Origin: Pseudomonas sp. BSw22131
GTDB lineage: Bacteria; Pseudomonadota; Gammaproteobacteria; Pseudomonadales; Pseudomonadaceae
Assembly: GCF_026810445.1 (NCBI RefSeq)
Contig: NZ_CP113949.1
Span: 3,968,001 to 4,032,000 of the forward strand
Direction: 5' to 3'
Length of the DNA: 64,000 bases
In this document: piece by piece, positions 27,194 through 36,394 of the stretch
Position numbering within the stretch: position 1 is the stretch's first letter
Layout: each line of letters begins with the position of its first letter
Translations under genes and position numbers: made by a program
The notes under the pieces: generated by a model
What the model saw: the letters and a program-made list of their open reading frames with translations, nothing else
Database searches by the model: none
Told to the model about the DNA's origin: nothing

Positions 27194-27356
27194 ATCGGTC
27201 CTTGATGCTGTTAGTTGCCGTTGTGGAGATATTCGGTCGAAGACCGGCCTTGACTCAGGCTCAACATCTCCATGCGTCATCCAGAAGAATTAAGGTCGCG
27301 CTGCTCTCAAGTGATCAAAAAGCGCACGACGAGCGCCCCATCGGAGGCTGCGAATA

Positions 27357-27797
27357 TTATTTATTGAAAATAATCCGCCATCGCTCCAACTTCCCTCTAA
27401 ACAAAACCGAGCTCACTTTGATGACTTCGGAAAAGATCACTAATCCTGCGATCAAATCAACAGACCTCACCTCCATCCCTTGCACTAACAAAGGTATAAA
27501 TGACAACGAAGGCACAGCCAACAGCAGACGCAATGGTGTCTGAATATAGACAAGACAGGGCGCGACCCGGTGCCTGCAGAGCAGTAACACGGCAGATATC
27601 AGCATCGACATATTGAGCAGAAGATACAACGCAAATATCAAACCCGACAGCCCCCCATGCTCAGCGGCTAATTGAATAAAGGATTGCACGTCGGTGTAGA
27701 TTGGAATCTTCCCTTGTGAATAACTCACATATGAGAATCTGCCAACATACAAAAGATCCAGCGCACCCCAGAACAGAAAGATCCAGTTGGCTTTCAT
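27357..27797 (-). CDS. small four-helix membrane protein between VgrG and lipase
   Basis: This 146-residue protein has four hydrophobic segments (about 5-25, 48-73, 85-105 and 112-130) separated by short charged loops, and a basic C-terminus. It has no cysteine pair or catalytic motif. The ATG overlaps the vgrG stop by 4 bp, so it is translated with vgrG. A gap of 163 bp separates it from the lipase gene. The sequence is AT-richer than core T6SS genes, and I do not recognise the family. Possible roles are an extra immunity or membrane-protection protein or a loading factor; none is shown. Confidence 0.65.
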   Translation of the reverse strand: MKANWIFLFWGALDLLYVGRFSYVSYSQGKIPIYTDVQSFIQLAAEHGGLSGLIFALYLLLNMSMLISAVLLLCRHRVAPCLVYIQTPLRLLLAVPSLSFIPLLVQGMEVRSVDLIAGLVIFSEVIKVSSVLFRGKLERWRIIFNK

Positions 27798-30667
27798 ACG
27801 CTCTCCATTTTTGTTTCATATACATCGTCGGGAGTGACAGGTCGCCAGTACCAGCTACTGCCGCTCACGGCCCACTCGTCATCGCCCTCTAAAAACACTT
27901 GGGTGATACGCCTCTGAGTTCCGTAGTCATGTACTGCCGAGTTCTGCACGACACGATCTTCTATGCCATCAGGCAGACGCTTCCACTCCTGGATTTTTAC
28001 TCGTTGGGTGTTCTTGTAATCCTTGCCGTCGGAGCCAAATACCCGTCCCTCTTCACTTATTGAAGTCAGTCGGTTGAGCGCCATGACCACGGTGTTCTTT
28101 ACGCCCTGATAGTCGTCATCAACAGTGACCCAATGCCCAGGGCCCGCCTCGTCATCATCTTTCAAAAAGTCAATTTTCAAGTCCCCCGGCAGCAGGGTGT
28201 GGACGCTCATGGTTTTGCCGTCTTCATCCGTCACGCCCTCGAACACGTCTCCCTGCTGCGTCGTGACCTGATAACGCACGAACGGCATCGGCGCCTGCAT
28301 CTTGTCCTTGACCGTGTAACGGGCTGCATAGCCGGTAGGCAGCGGCGTGACCGGTGTGTCGAGACTGGTTGCACCCAACTTCTGCACCACCGCTGCCTTG
28401 TGGTAAATGTTGCCCGGCGCGCCGATTTCGATATCGCCGTCTTTGAGGCGGATGAACGCCCCGCCGCAACTGAACACCAACTCCTGCGGCGCACTGATTT
28501 CTACCCGGCCGTCCACGCTCTGGATTTTGATGTCGTTTTTGGCCGTCGCCAGCAGGCTGTTGCCTGAGGCATGCAGCTCGATCCTGCCCTTCGCGGCATG
28601 GAGTTGCAGGTCGCCCTGTGCGGCCAACACGCTGACCGCGTTATCAGCAGTGGCGGTGATGTCGTGACCTGCACTGATATCAGTGTTATGCGCCGCCATG
28701 ATGCCGACGCTCTCGGTGCCGGAGGCCACACACACCGCTTCCGGGCTGACAACGCCGATGCCCGCCGGCGCATGCAGCAACAGGCCTGATTCTGCGAGTC
28801 CGTTCAGCGCCTTGTTCAGGGCCGTTTGGCTATCGGTGTCGCTCGGTACCACCCCGGCACTCTTGGCTGCATTGGCGAGTGAGCGCGCCAGAAACAAGGC
28901 GCTTTCCAGCTGGGTAATGGCCGCTTGCATGTCCAGTTGCGAACCCAGCGCCTTACCCTGCTCATCAGCACTGATAAACAGCCCTTTCCCACCCCGAATC
29001 GCACCCCAGCCATCGGTGCGCAGCTCAAATCCGTCGCCGCGTTTCTGCTTCTGTGCATCCACCAGATGCCCCAGGTTCAGCTGGCTCTTGCCGCCGTACT
29101 CGGTGCTGAGTTTGATGTGCTCCTGCCCGCGCAAGTCCTCCATGCGCAGCTTGTTGTTGGCGGGTGTGCGCAGCACGTTGCGGGTCCAGTCACGCCTGGC
29201 TTTGGTGACGTGGTCTTTGTGTCGGCTGTCGTGCAGGGCGTGGGCGATGTAGGGCCGGTCAGGGTCGCCTTGCTCGAAAGCAATCGCTACTTCAGTGCCG
29301 GCAATCAGCGGCAGGTGCAGGCCGTGGGTGTCGCCGGCGTAAGGTCGGGCGAGGCGCAGCCAGAGGCTTTCAGCGCCGGGTTTCCAGCTGTCGCGGTCGA
29401 ACAAAAAGCTGACTTTGTAGCGCCCTTCCATGTCGATGAAGCTGTACGGGTCATTGGCTTTGGAGCTGGTGATGCGTGCGGGAACGGTACCTGCGATCTG
29501 CGGTTTTTCCAGCAGTGGCGGTCGGAAGCAGACGTCGAGGCTGTAGGGCATTGCCTCGAAGCTGACTTCGAAACTGCTGTCGCGGGCTGCTCGTGTTTTG
29601 AGTTCGACCAAGACCGCGCCGGGCGCGAAGGCCTGTGGCGCGCCGCCGGAAATGTTCAGCACCTGCCCCGGCGCCAACGTCGCGCTGCTGCTGGCGCCAG
29701 TCAGTCGAGTCTGATGATTGAGGTACCGCTCGTGCCGCAAGCGCGCATAAAAAAAGCCGCTTTCGCTGAGCAGATCTTCGTCTCGATCAATGGCGTCGCC
29801 CAGTACGCGGTAGGGTTCGGCGTAGTGATAGGCCTCGCCGTAAAGGGCATCGGCGCCGCGGGTCTGGTCGACGTCGCCCTGAAGATAAGCCGGCGCATCT
29901 CGGTAATCGTAAGCGCGAAAATGAACGCTCTGCTCCACCACCTGATGCTCGGTTTGCAGCTGCCAGACCGCGTCCTGCCCGGTGCTGCCGAGCCCGGATT
30001 GCGAGCGCAACGGCAAAGCCACATCGAACTGGTAATGACGCTGATCGTCGTGAAACTCAACAACTTCGATGCTCAGCCGGTCATCGCTGGTGATGCGAAA
30101 CCAGATGCCGACCTGGGCCAGTAAACGGCTGATAAACGCCAGATCGCTCTCGCCGTACTGCATGACCTGTTCGCGCCGGGGGTATTCGCGGACCAGCTTG
30201 AACAGGAAGTCCTGACCCTCGAATTCGTGGCGATTGCGCAGGATGCTCTCGACGATCTGCGGGACGGATTGATCCTGATAGATCCGAAACTGCCGGCCTC
30301 GGTCCAGCAACGCCAGACGCGGCTGCAACACCACCTCATAACGCGCTTCATCGTGGGAGTCGGACAGGCGTTTGAAGCCGGTGATCACCCCGTGCAGCGT
30401 GCGTAACGGTTTGATAGCCGGCGCTTGAACCAGCTGAATCCGGGGCAGCTTTTGCGGCACGGCATGCAAGCTGAAATGCGCCCGGCGCCCGAGGATTTGC
30501 CTGGCAGCAATATCGTGATCGCCGGAGGTGAACTCGATGCGGTAGTTGAACGGTTCGCTGAGCCGTTCGAGGCCGTCGAACACCAGCACATCGAGCCCGG
30601 CATCGAGAGCCTGAACGGTGAGTGTGTGCCGACTGTGGTCGAAGAACGTGCGCAGTGAATCGAGCAT
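27794..30667 (-). CDS. vgrG: TssI/VgrG spike protein with C-terminal transthyretin-like extension
   Basis: VgrG is the trimeric spike on top of the Hcp tube. The 957 residues contain gp27/gp5-like domains (about 10-520, including WLRLARPYAGDTHG and AFEQGDPDRPYIAHALHDS). A DUF2345 region follows (about 590-780), then a C-terminal extension. Within the extension, residues about 795-870 (KDKMQAPMPFVRYQVTTQQG, GVTDEDGKTMSVHTLLPGDL) form a transthyretin-like module followed by about 90 more residues. Such VgrG extensions are known adaptors for Tle lipases. It lies 2 bp after clpV and overlaps the small membrane gene, so it is the dedicated carrier for this cassette. Confidence 0.95.
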   Translation of the reverse strand: MLDSLRTFFDHSRHTLTVQALDAGLDVLVFDGLERLSEPFNYRIEFTSGDHDIAARQILGRRAHFSLHAVPQKLPRIQLVQAPAIKPLRTLHGVITGFKRLSDSHDEARYEVVLQPRLALLDRGRQFRIYQDQSVPQIVESILRNRHEFEGQDFLFKLVREYPRREQVMQYGESDLAFISRLLAQVGIWFRITSDDRLSIEVVEFHDDQRHYQFDVALPLRSQSGLGSTGQDAVWQLQTEHQVVEQSVHFRAYDYRDAPAYLQGDVDQTRGADALYGEAYHYAEPYRVLGDAIDRDEDLLSESGFFYARLRHERYLNHQTRLTGASSSATLAPGQVLNISGGAPQAFAPGAVLVELKTRAARDSSFEVSFEAMPYSLDVCFRPPLLEKPQIAGTVPARITSSKANDPYSFIDMEGRYKVSFLFDRDSWKPGAESLWLRLARPYAGDTHGLHLPLIAGTEVAIAFEQGDPDRPYIAHALHDSRHKDHVTKARRDWTRNVLRTPANNKLRMEDLRGQEHIKLSTEYGGKSQLNLGHLVDAQKQKRGDGFELRTDGWGAIRGGKGLFISADEQGKALGSQLDMQAAITQLESALFLARSLANAAKSAGVVPSDTDSQTALNKALNGLAESGLLLHAPAGIGVVSPEAVCVASGTESVGIMAAHNTDISAGHDITATADNAVSVLAAQGDLQLHAAKGRIELHASGNSLLATAKNDIKIQSVDGRVEISAPQELVFSCGGAFIRLKDGDIEIGAPGNIYHKAAVVQKLGATSLDTPVTPLPTGYAARYTVKDKMQAPMPFVRYQVTTQQGDVFEGVTDEDGKTMSVHTLLPGDLKIDFLKDDDEAGPGHWVTVDDDYQGVKNTVVMALNRLTSISEEGRVFGSDGKDYKNTQRVKIQEWKRLPDGIEDRVVQNSAVHDYGTQRRITQVFLEGDDEWAVSGSSWYWRPVTPDDVYETKMESV

Positions 30668-30669
30668 GC

Positions 30670-33318
30670 TCAGGCCTCCCTGGCGCTGTGGGTGTTTGTT
30701 TCAGTGTCTTTGAACTGCAAGGTGATGCCGTCTTCGTCGCTGAAGCCAAGTAACACGCCGCAGGTTTTCAGGTGGGCCGCCTGGCGTTGCAGCAACTGTT
30801 GGCTAAGGACGGGCAAAATCTGCTGGTTGAGCAGGCTGTCGATATTGCGTGCGCCGGTGTCCGGCAGCAGGCAGGCGGCGACCAACGCCTCGTGCAGTCG
30901 CTCATCAGCCTGGCAATCCAGGCCGTAATGACGCTGCAGCCGTTTGCCGACGTGTGCAAGCTTGTGCGCGACGATGGCTTTCAGCGCATCGGCCTGAAGC
31001 GGGCGATAGATCAGTGTCTGAAAGCGCGCCAACAACGCTGGCTGGAAATGCTCGCGCAGGATCGGCCGCAACAGCTCATGCAAAGCACTCTCCGGCGCAT
31101 CGGGTTGCTGCTGCAAGAAGGCTTGCAGCTGATCACTCCCCAAGTTGGAGGTCATGAGAATGACCGTATTGCAGAAGTCGATTTCACGACCTTCGCCGTC
31201 GCGCATGCAGCCACGATCAAAGACTTGGTAAAACAGGTTGAGAACATCGCGATGAGCTTTTTCCACCTCGTCCAGCAGCACCACGCTGTAAGGCCGTTGC
31301 CGGACCGCTTCGGTCAGCACGCCGCCCTGGCCATAACCCACGTAACCGGGGGGCGAGCCTTTGAGCTGGCTGACGGTGTGCGCTTCCTGGTACTCGGAAA
31401 GGTTGAGCGTGATCAGGGATTTCTCGCCGCCGAACAGGCTGTCAGCCAACGCAAGGGCAGTTTCGGTCTTGCCCACGCCACTGGTGCCCACCAAGAGAAA
31501 CACACCGAGCGGGGCCTTCTCTTCGGTGAGCCCGGTTTTGGCTGCCCGCAGACGCTGGGCCAATGCGCTCAGCGCGTGATCCTGTCCGACAACCCGTCCG
31601 CCCAGTTGCTGCTCAAGCGCCAGCAAGTTCGCGTGTTCATCCTTGAGCAGGCTGCCCAGCGGAACGCCGGTCCAGTCGGCGATAACTTCGGCGACGCTAC
31701 GGGCATCCACATCCAGAGAAAGCAGAGGTTGACTGCCCTGCGCATCAATTAATTGCCGTTGCAGTTGCGCACACGTGTCGGTGTGCGGCGATTCGGCCTG
31801 ACGCGCAATGAGTAATCGTTGCGTGAGTTTACGTTCGTGCTGAAAACGCGTTTCCAAAACCTCCCGTTGCTGCCGCAGGCTCTCGCGTCGCGCAGCGATC
31901 AGTGCCAGACGCTCATCTGAATCACTGCCACCCAGACGCGCGTCTTCGTCGAGCGCCTCGCGCTCCAGTTTCAGGGCGACCTCCTCGGCCTTGAGGCGCA
32001 CCAACGCCTGCGGCTCGCAATCGAGCCCCATGCGCACCCGCGCGCTGGCTGTGTCGAGCAGGTCAACGGCCTTGTCCGGCAGTTGACGCCCTGTCAGATA
32101 ACGGCGCGAAAGACTGACCGCCGCCTGAATCGCCTCATCTCGTATATGCACGCCGTGATGGCTGGCGTATCGCGCCTTGAGTCCGCGCAGCATAAGGCTT
32201 GCGCTGACGTCATCCGGCTCGTCGATCTTGACCATCTGGAAGCGCCGCTCCAGCGCGGCATCGCGTTCGAAATATTGCTTGTACTCACTCCAGGTGGTGG
32301 CGGCGATGGTGCGTAACTCGCCACGGGCCAGCGCGGGTTTGAGCAAGTTGGCGGCATCCGCGCCGCCCGCCTGATTACCCGCACCAATCAATGTATGAGC
32401 CTCGTCGATAAACAGCAGCACCGGGTGATCGGCCTGCTGCACCGCATCGATCACGCTTTTCAGGCGCTGCTCGAACTCGCCTTTCACCCCGGCGCCCGCC
32501 TGCAACAAACCCATGTCGAGGGTCCGAACGCTGACGGGCTTGAGGCTGTCCGGAACGTTGCCCTCGACAATCCGCAGCGCCAGGCCTTCGACCAGCGCTG
32601 TCTTGCCGACACCCGGCTCGCCAACCAGAATCGGATTGTTCTTGCGTCGGCGGCTGAGGATGTCGATGACCTGACGAATCTCGTCATCGCGCCCGAAAAC
32701 CGGATCGATCTGACCGCTACGCGCCTTGGCGGTGATGTCCTGGGTGAATTTTTCCAGCGCAGGATTGGCGCCTATAGACGCGGGACTGGCGCAATCTTCC
32801 GCCGCCTCCCCGGCCTCACTTCCGAACGTTTCCTGTACCGCCTGAGGCCGCTCTTCCGACTGAACATCAAGCAAAGGCAACAGATTTTGAAGTTGGACCT
32901 CACTCAGACTGAGCAGCGGCCAGGCTGACTCGCAGGCCAGCAGATCGGGGGTTTCCAGCAAAGCACCAAGCAAGTGAACCGAACGCAGGCTGTCGTTGTT
33001 GTCATCCAGCGAGGCGCGCAACCAGCCGTTCTTGATCAGTTGCTGCAACTTGCCGCACAGCTGCGGCTTGCTCTGCACGCTGCGCGGAAGCGCATCGAGA
33101 TGGCTGATCAGTCCCTCCCAGATGGCATCAACGTTCCACTCGTAACGGCGTGCAATCACGGGCAGGTCGCCCCCGCCTTGTCCCAGCAGCTTGAGCAGCC
33201 AGTGTTCGATGCTGATCTGCGCATGACCACGGCTTTGACACAGCGAGGCGGCAGCACTCAATGCCTGGGCGCAATAGGGATTGAGTCGGCGAAGCAAACG
33301 CGAGGAACTCTGGGCCAT
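30670..33318 (-). CDS. clpV: TssH/ClpV AAA+ ATPase
   Basis: ClpV disassembles the contracted TssBC sheath. The 882 residues carry an N-terminal Clp-N domain (1-150) that binds TssC. The first AAA module has Walker A GEPGVGKT (233-240) and Walker [13 protein letters not shown] middle coiled-coil domain follows, then a second AAA module with [12 protein letters not shown] and the pore loop [13 protein letters not shown], and a ClpB-D2 small domain. The ATG follows AAGGAAGTACCCGA. The gene is separated from hcp by 153 bp that contains two hairpins. Confidence 0.96.
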   Translation of the reverse strand: MAQSSSRLLRRLNPYCAQALSAAASLCQSRGHAQISIEHWLLKLLGQGGGDLPVIARRYEWNVDAIWEGLISHLDALPRSVQSKPQLCGKLQQLIKNGWLRASLDDNNDSLRSVHLLGALLETPDLLACESAWPLLSLSEVQLQNLLPLLDVQSEERPQAVQETFGSEAGEAAEDCASPASIGANPALEKFTQDITAKARSGQIDPVFGRDDEIRQVIDILSRRRKNNPILVGEPGVGKTALVEGLALRIVEGNVPDSLKPVSVRTLDMGLLQAGAGVKGEFEQRLKSVIDAVQQADHPVLLFIDEAHTLIGAGNQAGGADAANLLKPALARGELRTIAATTWSEYKQYFERDAALERRFQMVKIDEPDDVSASLMLRGLKARYASHHGVHIRDEAIQAAVSLSRRYLTGRQLPDKAVDLLDTASARVRMGLDCEPQALVRLKAEEVALKLEREALDEDARLGGSDSDERLALIAARRESLRQQREVLETRFQHERKLTQRLLIARQAESPHTDTCAQLQRQLIDAQGSQPLLSLDVDARSVAEVIADWTGVPLGSLLKDEHANLLALEQQLGGRVVGQDHALSALAQRLRAAKTGLTEEKAPLGVFLLVGTSGVGKTETALALADSLFGGEKSLITLNLSEYQEAHTVSQLKGSPPGYVGYGQGGVLTEAVRQRPYSVVLLDEVEKAHRDVLNLFYQVFDRGCMRDGEGREIDFCNTVILMTSNLGSDQLQAFLQQQPDAPESALHELLRPILREHFQPALLARFQTLIYRPLQADALKAIVAHKLAHVGKRLQRHYGLDCQADERLHEALVAACLLPDTGARNIDSLLNQQILPVLSQQLLQRQAAHLKTCGVLLGFSDEDGITLQFKDTETNTHSAREA

Positions 33319-33395
33319 TCGGGTACTTCCTTGTGCTGGATTCGGAACGCATGGCCGACGCTGCCGGCGCGTGCATCAAACTCGGTGTGAATGGC

Positions 33396-33462
33396 TGAGC
33401 GTCCGCGCACGGACGCTCAACCCTGCACACCAGGCACCAGCGGGCGCCAGGCGCCTGCTGGT
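33396..33462 (-). promoter_or_regulatory. paired intercistronic hairpins between hcp and clpV
   Basis: After the hcp stop the transcript would form a 12-of-13-bp stem from the arms at 33436-33448 and 33450-33462. It would then form a perfect 10-bp stem TGAGCGTCCG/CGGACGCTCA at 33396-33419 with a 4-nt loop. Neither is followed by a T-run, so full termination is unlikely. They could protect or process the hcp mRNA and make it more abundant than clpV, as tube protein is needed in far larger amounts. Confidence 0.6.
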
Positions 33463-33471
33463 CTTTTCATA

Positions 33472-33963
33472 TCAAGCGCTCTGACGCTCGTTCCATGAAT
33501 CCGAGTGGATGATGTTGCCGTCCTTGTAGGTCCAGGTGATCTTTTCGTAACGCAGTTCAATCAACTCAAGGTGGTTGTGCTTTTCCTTGGCCGGGTCTTT
33601 GATGTCGTGCATTTTCGGCGCGACTTTCACCACCTTGACGTTCTCCAGCAGGGTGTTGAAGTACTCGACTTCCTGGCCTGCGTCGTCGATGCGGTACCAC
33701 TTGAACTCAGCACTTTTGAGGGTCTGGCCGCTGCTGACCGCCTTGTAGAGGTAAGGGCTGCTGGCATCGATCTCTTTGGTGAACTGGAACGGCGTGTGAA
33801 TGCGCGCGCCGGTCAACTTGCCGGTGTTGTTGTCGGTCGGGATGTAGAGGCTGTGATCCTGAGCGACGACCTCGATGCTGCCTTCGCGCTCTTGAACGTT
33901 CACGGAGCCTTTGATTTCTGCGCCGCCATCGTCTTTCAGCCACAGGTAAACGGGAATTGCCAT
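33472..33963 (-). CDS. hcp: Hcp/TssD tail-tube protein
   Basis: Hcp hexamers stack into the inner tube that is fired out of the cell and may carry small effectors. The 163 residues start MAIPVYLWLKDDGGAEIKGS and contain the family segments TGARIHTPFQFTKEIDASSP and WTYKDGNIIHSDSW near the end. The ATG lies 18 bp after the TagL-like gene behind AAAGGAACC. It is a plain Hcp with no extension. Downstream hairpins suggest its mRNA end is specially shaped. Confidence 0.96.
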   Translation of the reverse strand: MAIPVYLWLKDDGGAEIKGSVNVQEREGSIEVVAQDHSLYIPTDNNTGKLTGARIHTPFQFTKEIDASSPYLYKAVSSGQTLKSAEFKWYRIDDAGQEVEYFNTLLENVKVVKVAPKMHDIKDPAKEKHNHLELIELRYEKITWTYKDGNIIHSDSWNERQSA

Positions 33964-33981
33964 GTGAGGTTCCTTTCTCGG

Positions 33982-35700
33982 TCATTGAATGTCGCGGAAT
34001 GCGACGGGTTGTCGGTCCGGCCCCGCAGTCAGCGGCGCGCACGCCCCGACCTCCGGGACCAGACGGATATCGACGCGACGGTTGGCCGTGCGCCCGTTTT
34101 CGGTGTCATTGCTGGCGATTGGTTGATTCGCGCCCAGGCCCTGTACTGCGAAACAGCTGCCGGGGATGTTTCCCATGCCTTGCATCCAGTCACGTACCGC
34201 CGCTGCCCGGGCGCGGGACAACAAGACGTTCTGTTCGGGGTTGCCAGTGGCGTCGGTATGGCCAGTGATTACAATCAGCCAGCCGGACTGGGCCTTGATA
34301 TCCACCAGGGCATCAATCAGCACTTTGGTCGAGTCAGGTTTGAGCCTGGCGCTGCCGACAGCGAACAGCGACAGGCTGTCGAGGCGCACGGGATTGTCAG
34401 TCGCCGCCCGTGATAGCAGCTCCGGCGGCAAACGATGCCGGGAAATCGTGTCCAGCAGCGGAACACGCAGATGCTCCCCGCGATACAGGCCCAACCCAAG
34501 CGCCAGCGGCTCACCTTGCCGGTAGTAGTTGTCCAGCCTGATGGCATCCCGACGCAGAGCAGTGACCGCGTCTTCACGCAGATCAAAATCAGGCTCGTTG
34601 CGGTTATCAGGCTGGGGAATGGCCGCGTAACGCCGCAGGTCATCGGTGACCTGGCGCACAAGGAGCTTGTTCTCCCAGGCGGCGCTGGTGAGCGCAATGA
34701 CTCCCGCGACCGCTGAAATCCAGAGGGCAACCACCCCCGCACGAATCATCGGCTCATTGCGAAAGTGCGTAGGCAGCAGCGCCAGCAGCGGATCAGGAAA
34801 CGGCACGCGTGCGCTGTCGCCGGGCGCAACCTCACCCTGCTCGACCAAGGCGGTACGGTCGCTCAGCCATCGGCGCCACACATTATCTGGCACGTTTTCA
34901 GGCAGCGTCGGGACAAAGCTGATTGCGCAAGCAAGTGGCGGGCAATCGCTGGGGACAATATAGGGAAGCACGCGCTCGGTGAGCCAGGATGCCACGCTGT
35001 TCAATTGAACGCTGGTCCGCACGCGCATCGCCTGGTCTTGATGGCACGCAGGCTGCCGCTGCCAATCGGCAAGGCTGAGATGGGTACCGTTCTCGCGGAC
35101 ACCGAGACCGGACTGGTCACCCTCCCAGTCAAACCAGGGGCCGTCACCCTGAGACGCCTGAACGTAACTCACAAGCAGGAGTGGCAACGCGATGCCACGT
35201 TTGCGCAGTAACGCCACCTGATAACAAAAGGCGCGCACTCGCCCGGCAAGCGCGGCGTTATCGGTGTGCGCTCCAGGGTTTACGATGAACATGACGCTGA
35301 TCTGGCCGTGCCAATCGGGACGCAGGTTTTCCAGCGCAGCAACGACGGCGGGCAACTGCTCCAGGCCAGGCACGCGGACATAGCAACCCTGTGAAGTCGT
35401 GCGAACCCTCCACTGCTCGGCGATGACCGCACCGAACAACGCGTGCAGGCCGTCACCACACACCAGCACAACGGGATGACGATAGCCCGGCGGTGGCAAC
35501 TGACCGATATCGCCCAGACCGTACGCGGCAGCGCTATGCGCAGCCCTGCGATCAGCACGCAACCACGCCAGTCCCACCAGACAGAGGACCGCCAGGGCCG
35601 CCATCGCACGGGTTCCGCCCGAGAGAGGGATGACGATCAGAAGCGCAAGCGTCAGCGCCCCTGCCCACAGCAAAAGTGCGCGTCGGAGTTTAAGTGTCAT
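33982..35700 (-). CDS. tagL: T6SS OmpA-domain inner-membrane protein (TagL-like)
   Basis: The 572 residues comprise two N-terminal membrane helices (about 6-45), a cytoplasmic domain of about 270 residues, a third helix near 330-350, and a periplasmic C-terminal OmpA peptidoglycan-binding domain (FAVGSARLKP, VITGHTDATGNPEQN, NRRVDIRL). TssL in this locus lacks such a domain, so this protein likely anchors the complex to the cell wall. The middle region (VVLVCGDG, ISVMFIVNP, IALPLLLVSYV, AISFVPTLP) follows the same order of segments as the cytoplasmic half of TssM. It lies 10 bp after tssL. The symbol tagL is by role, not proven orthology. Confidence 0.82.
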   Translation of the reverse strand: MTLKLRRALLLWAGALTLALLIVIPLSGGTRAMAALAVLCLVGLAWLRADRRAAHSAAAYGLGDIGQLPPPGYRHPVVLVCGDGLHALFGAVIAEQWRVRTTSQGCYVRVPGLEQLPAVVAALENLRPDWHGQISVMFIVNPGAHTDNAALAGRVRAFCYQVALLRKRGIALPLLLVSYVQASQGDGPWFDWEGDQSGLGVRENGTHLSLADWQRQPACHQDQAMRVRTSVQLNSVASWLTERVLPYIVPSDCPPLACAISFVPTLPENVPDNVWRRWLSDRTALVEQGEVAPGDSARVPFPDPLLALLPTHFRNEPMIRAGVVALWISAVAGVIALTSAAWENKLLVRQVTDDLRRYAAIPQPDNRNEPDFDLREDAVTALRRDAIRLDNYYRQGEPLALGLGLYRGEHLRVPLLDTISRHRLPPELLSRAATDNPVRLDSLSLFAVGSARLKPDSTKVLIDALVDIKAQSGWLIVITGHTDATGNPEQNVLLSRARAAAVRDWMQGMGNIPGSCFAVQGLGANQPIASNDTENGRTANRRVDIRLVPEVGACAPLTAGPDRQPVAFRDIQ

Positions 35701-35710
35701 CGCCCGGTCC

Positions 35711-36394
35711 TCACGCCACACCCCGCATCAGCGTGGCGACAAGTCCGCCCAATAATCGATCCAGCGCCCACCAGACCGTCGTCAGTAGAAGAATGGCCGC
35801 CAACACATGGGTCATGGGCGAATGCAACCAGTGCTGCGCGTTCCAGCCCCGGCCAGACTCGATCTGGGTCGAGACACCGGCACTGACCGCCAGCGGTTCC
35901 ACCTGGGCATTCAATGCTGCGATCAACTGTAAGCGCTCAGGCGCGTTCGCATCCGGATAGCGGCCCTTGAATCCGAGCATCAGCACCCGCTGGAAGACTG
36001 TCAGTACCCGCAGGTCTGGCGCAGGTTCACTCAAGACTTCGCGCATTTCTTCGTAGACGAAATCACCGGCTTGATGTCGGTTGAAGAACCTGGCCTGCAA
36101 GGGCTCGGCCGCCCATCGGGCATGGCCATCCTCTTTTGCGCAACCCAGCACGGTTTCGTCCAGCAAGGCGCACTGGGCGTGGCTGATGTAGTCGATGTTG
36201 CGCTGGCTCAGCCCGGCACTTTTCAGTTGATGACGAACATGCTCGACCTGTCTTGCACAAAGCGCATAGGTCTGGGCACTGTCAGAGACCGTCGCGCCGT
36301 ACTGCAACTCGACCACCAACAGATAGGTGTCCTGCATCAGCACGTCGATATCCGTCGCGACTGCGATGTGCTTGTTCGATGGCGGCCGGCTCAT
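35711..36394 (-). CDS. tssL: TssL (DotU family), T6SS membrane-complex protein
   Basis: TssL is a C-tail-anchored inner-membrane protein of the TssJLM complex that contacts the baseplate through TssK. The 227 residues contain the DotU pattern (HAQCALLDETVLG near 80, NRHQAGDFVYEEM near 112, VLMLGFKGRYPD near 150) and one C-terminal membrane helix (about 193-215). No OmpA extension is present; that function is supplied by the next gene. It overlaps tssK by 4 bp (ATGA). Confidence 0.94.
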   Translation of the reverse strand: MSRPPSNKHIAVATDIDVLMQDTYLLVVELQYGATVSDSAQTYALCARQVEHVRHQLKSAGLSQRNIDYISHAQCALLDETVLGCAKEDGHARWAAEPLQARFFNRHQAGDFVYEEMREVLSEPAPDLRVLTVFQRVLMLGFKGRYPDANAPERLQLIAALNAQVEPLAVSAGVSTQIESGRGWNAQHWLHSPMTHVLAAILLLTTVWWALDRLLGGLVATLMRGVA

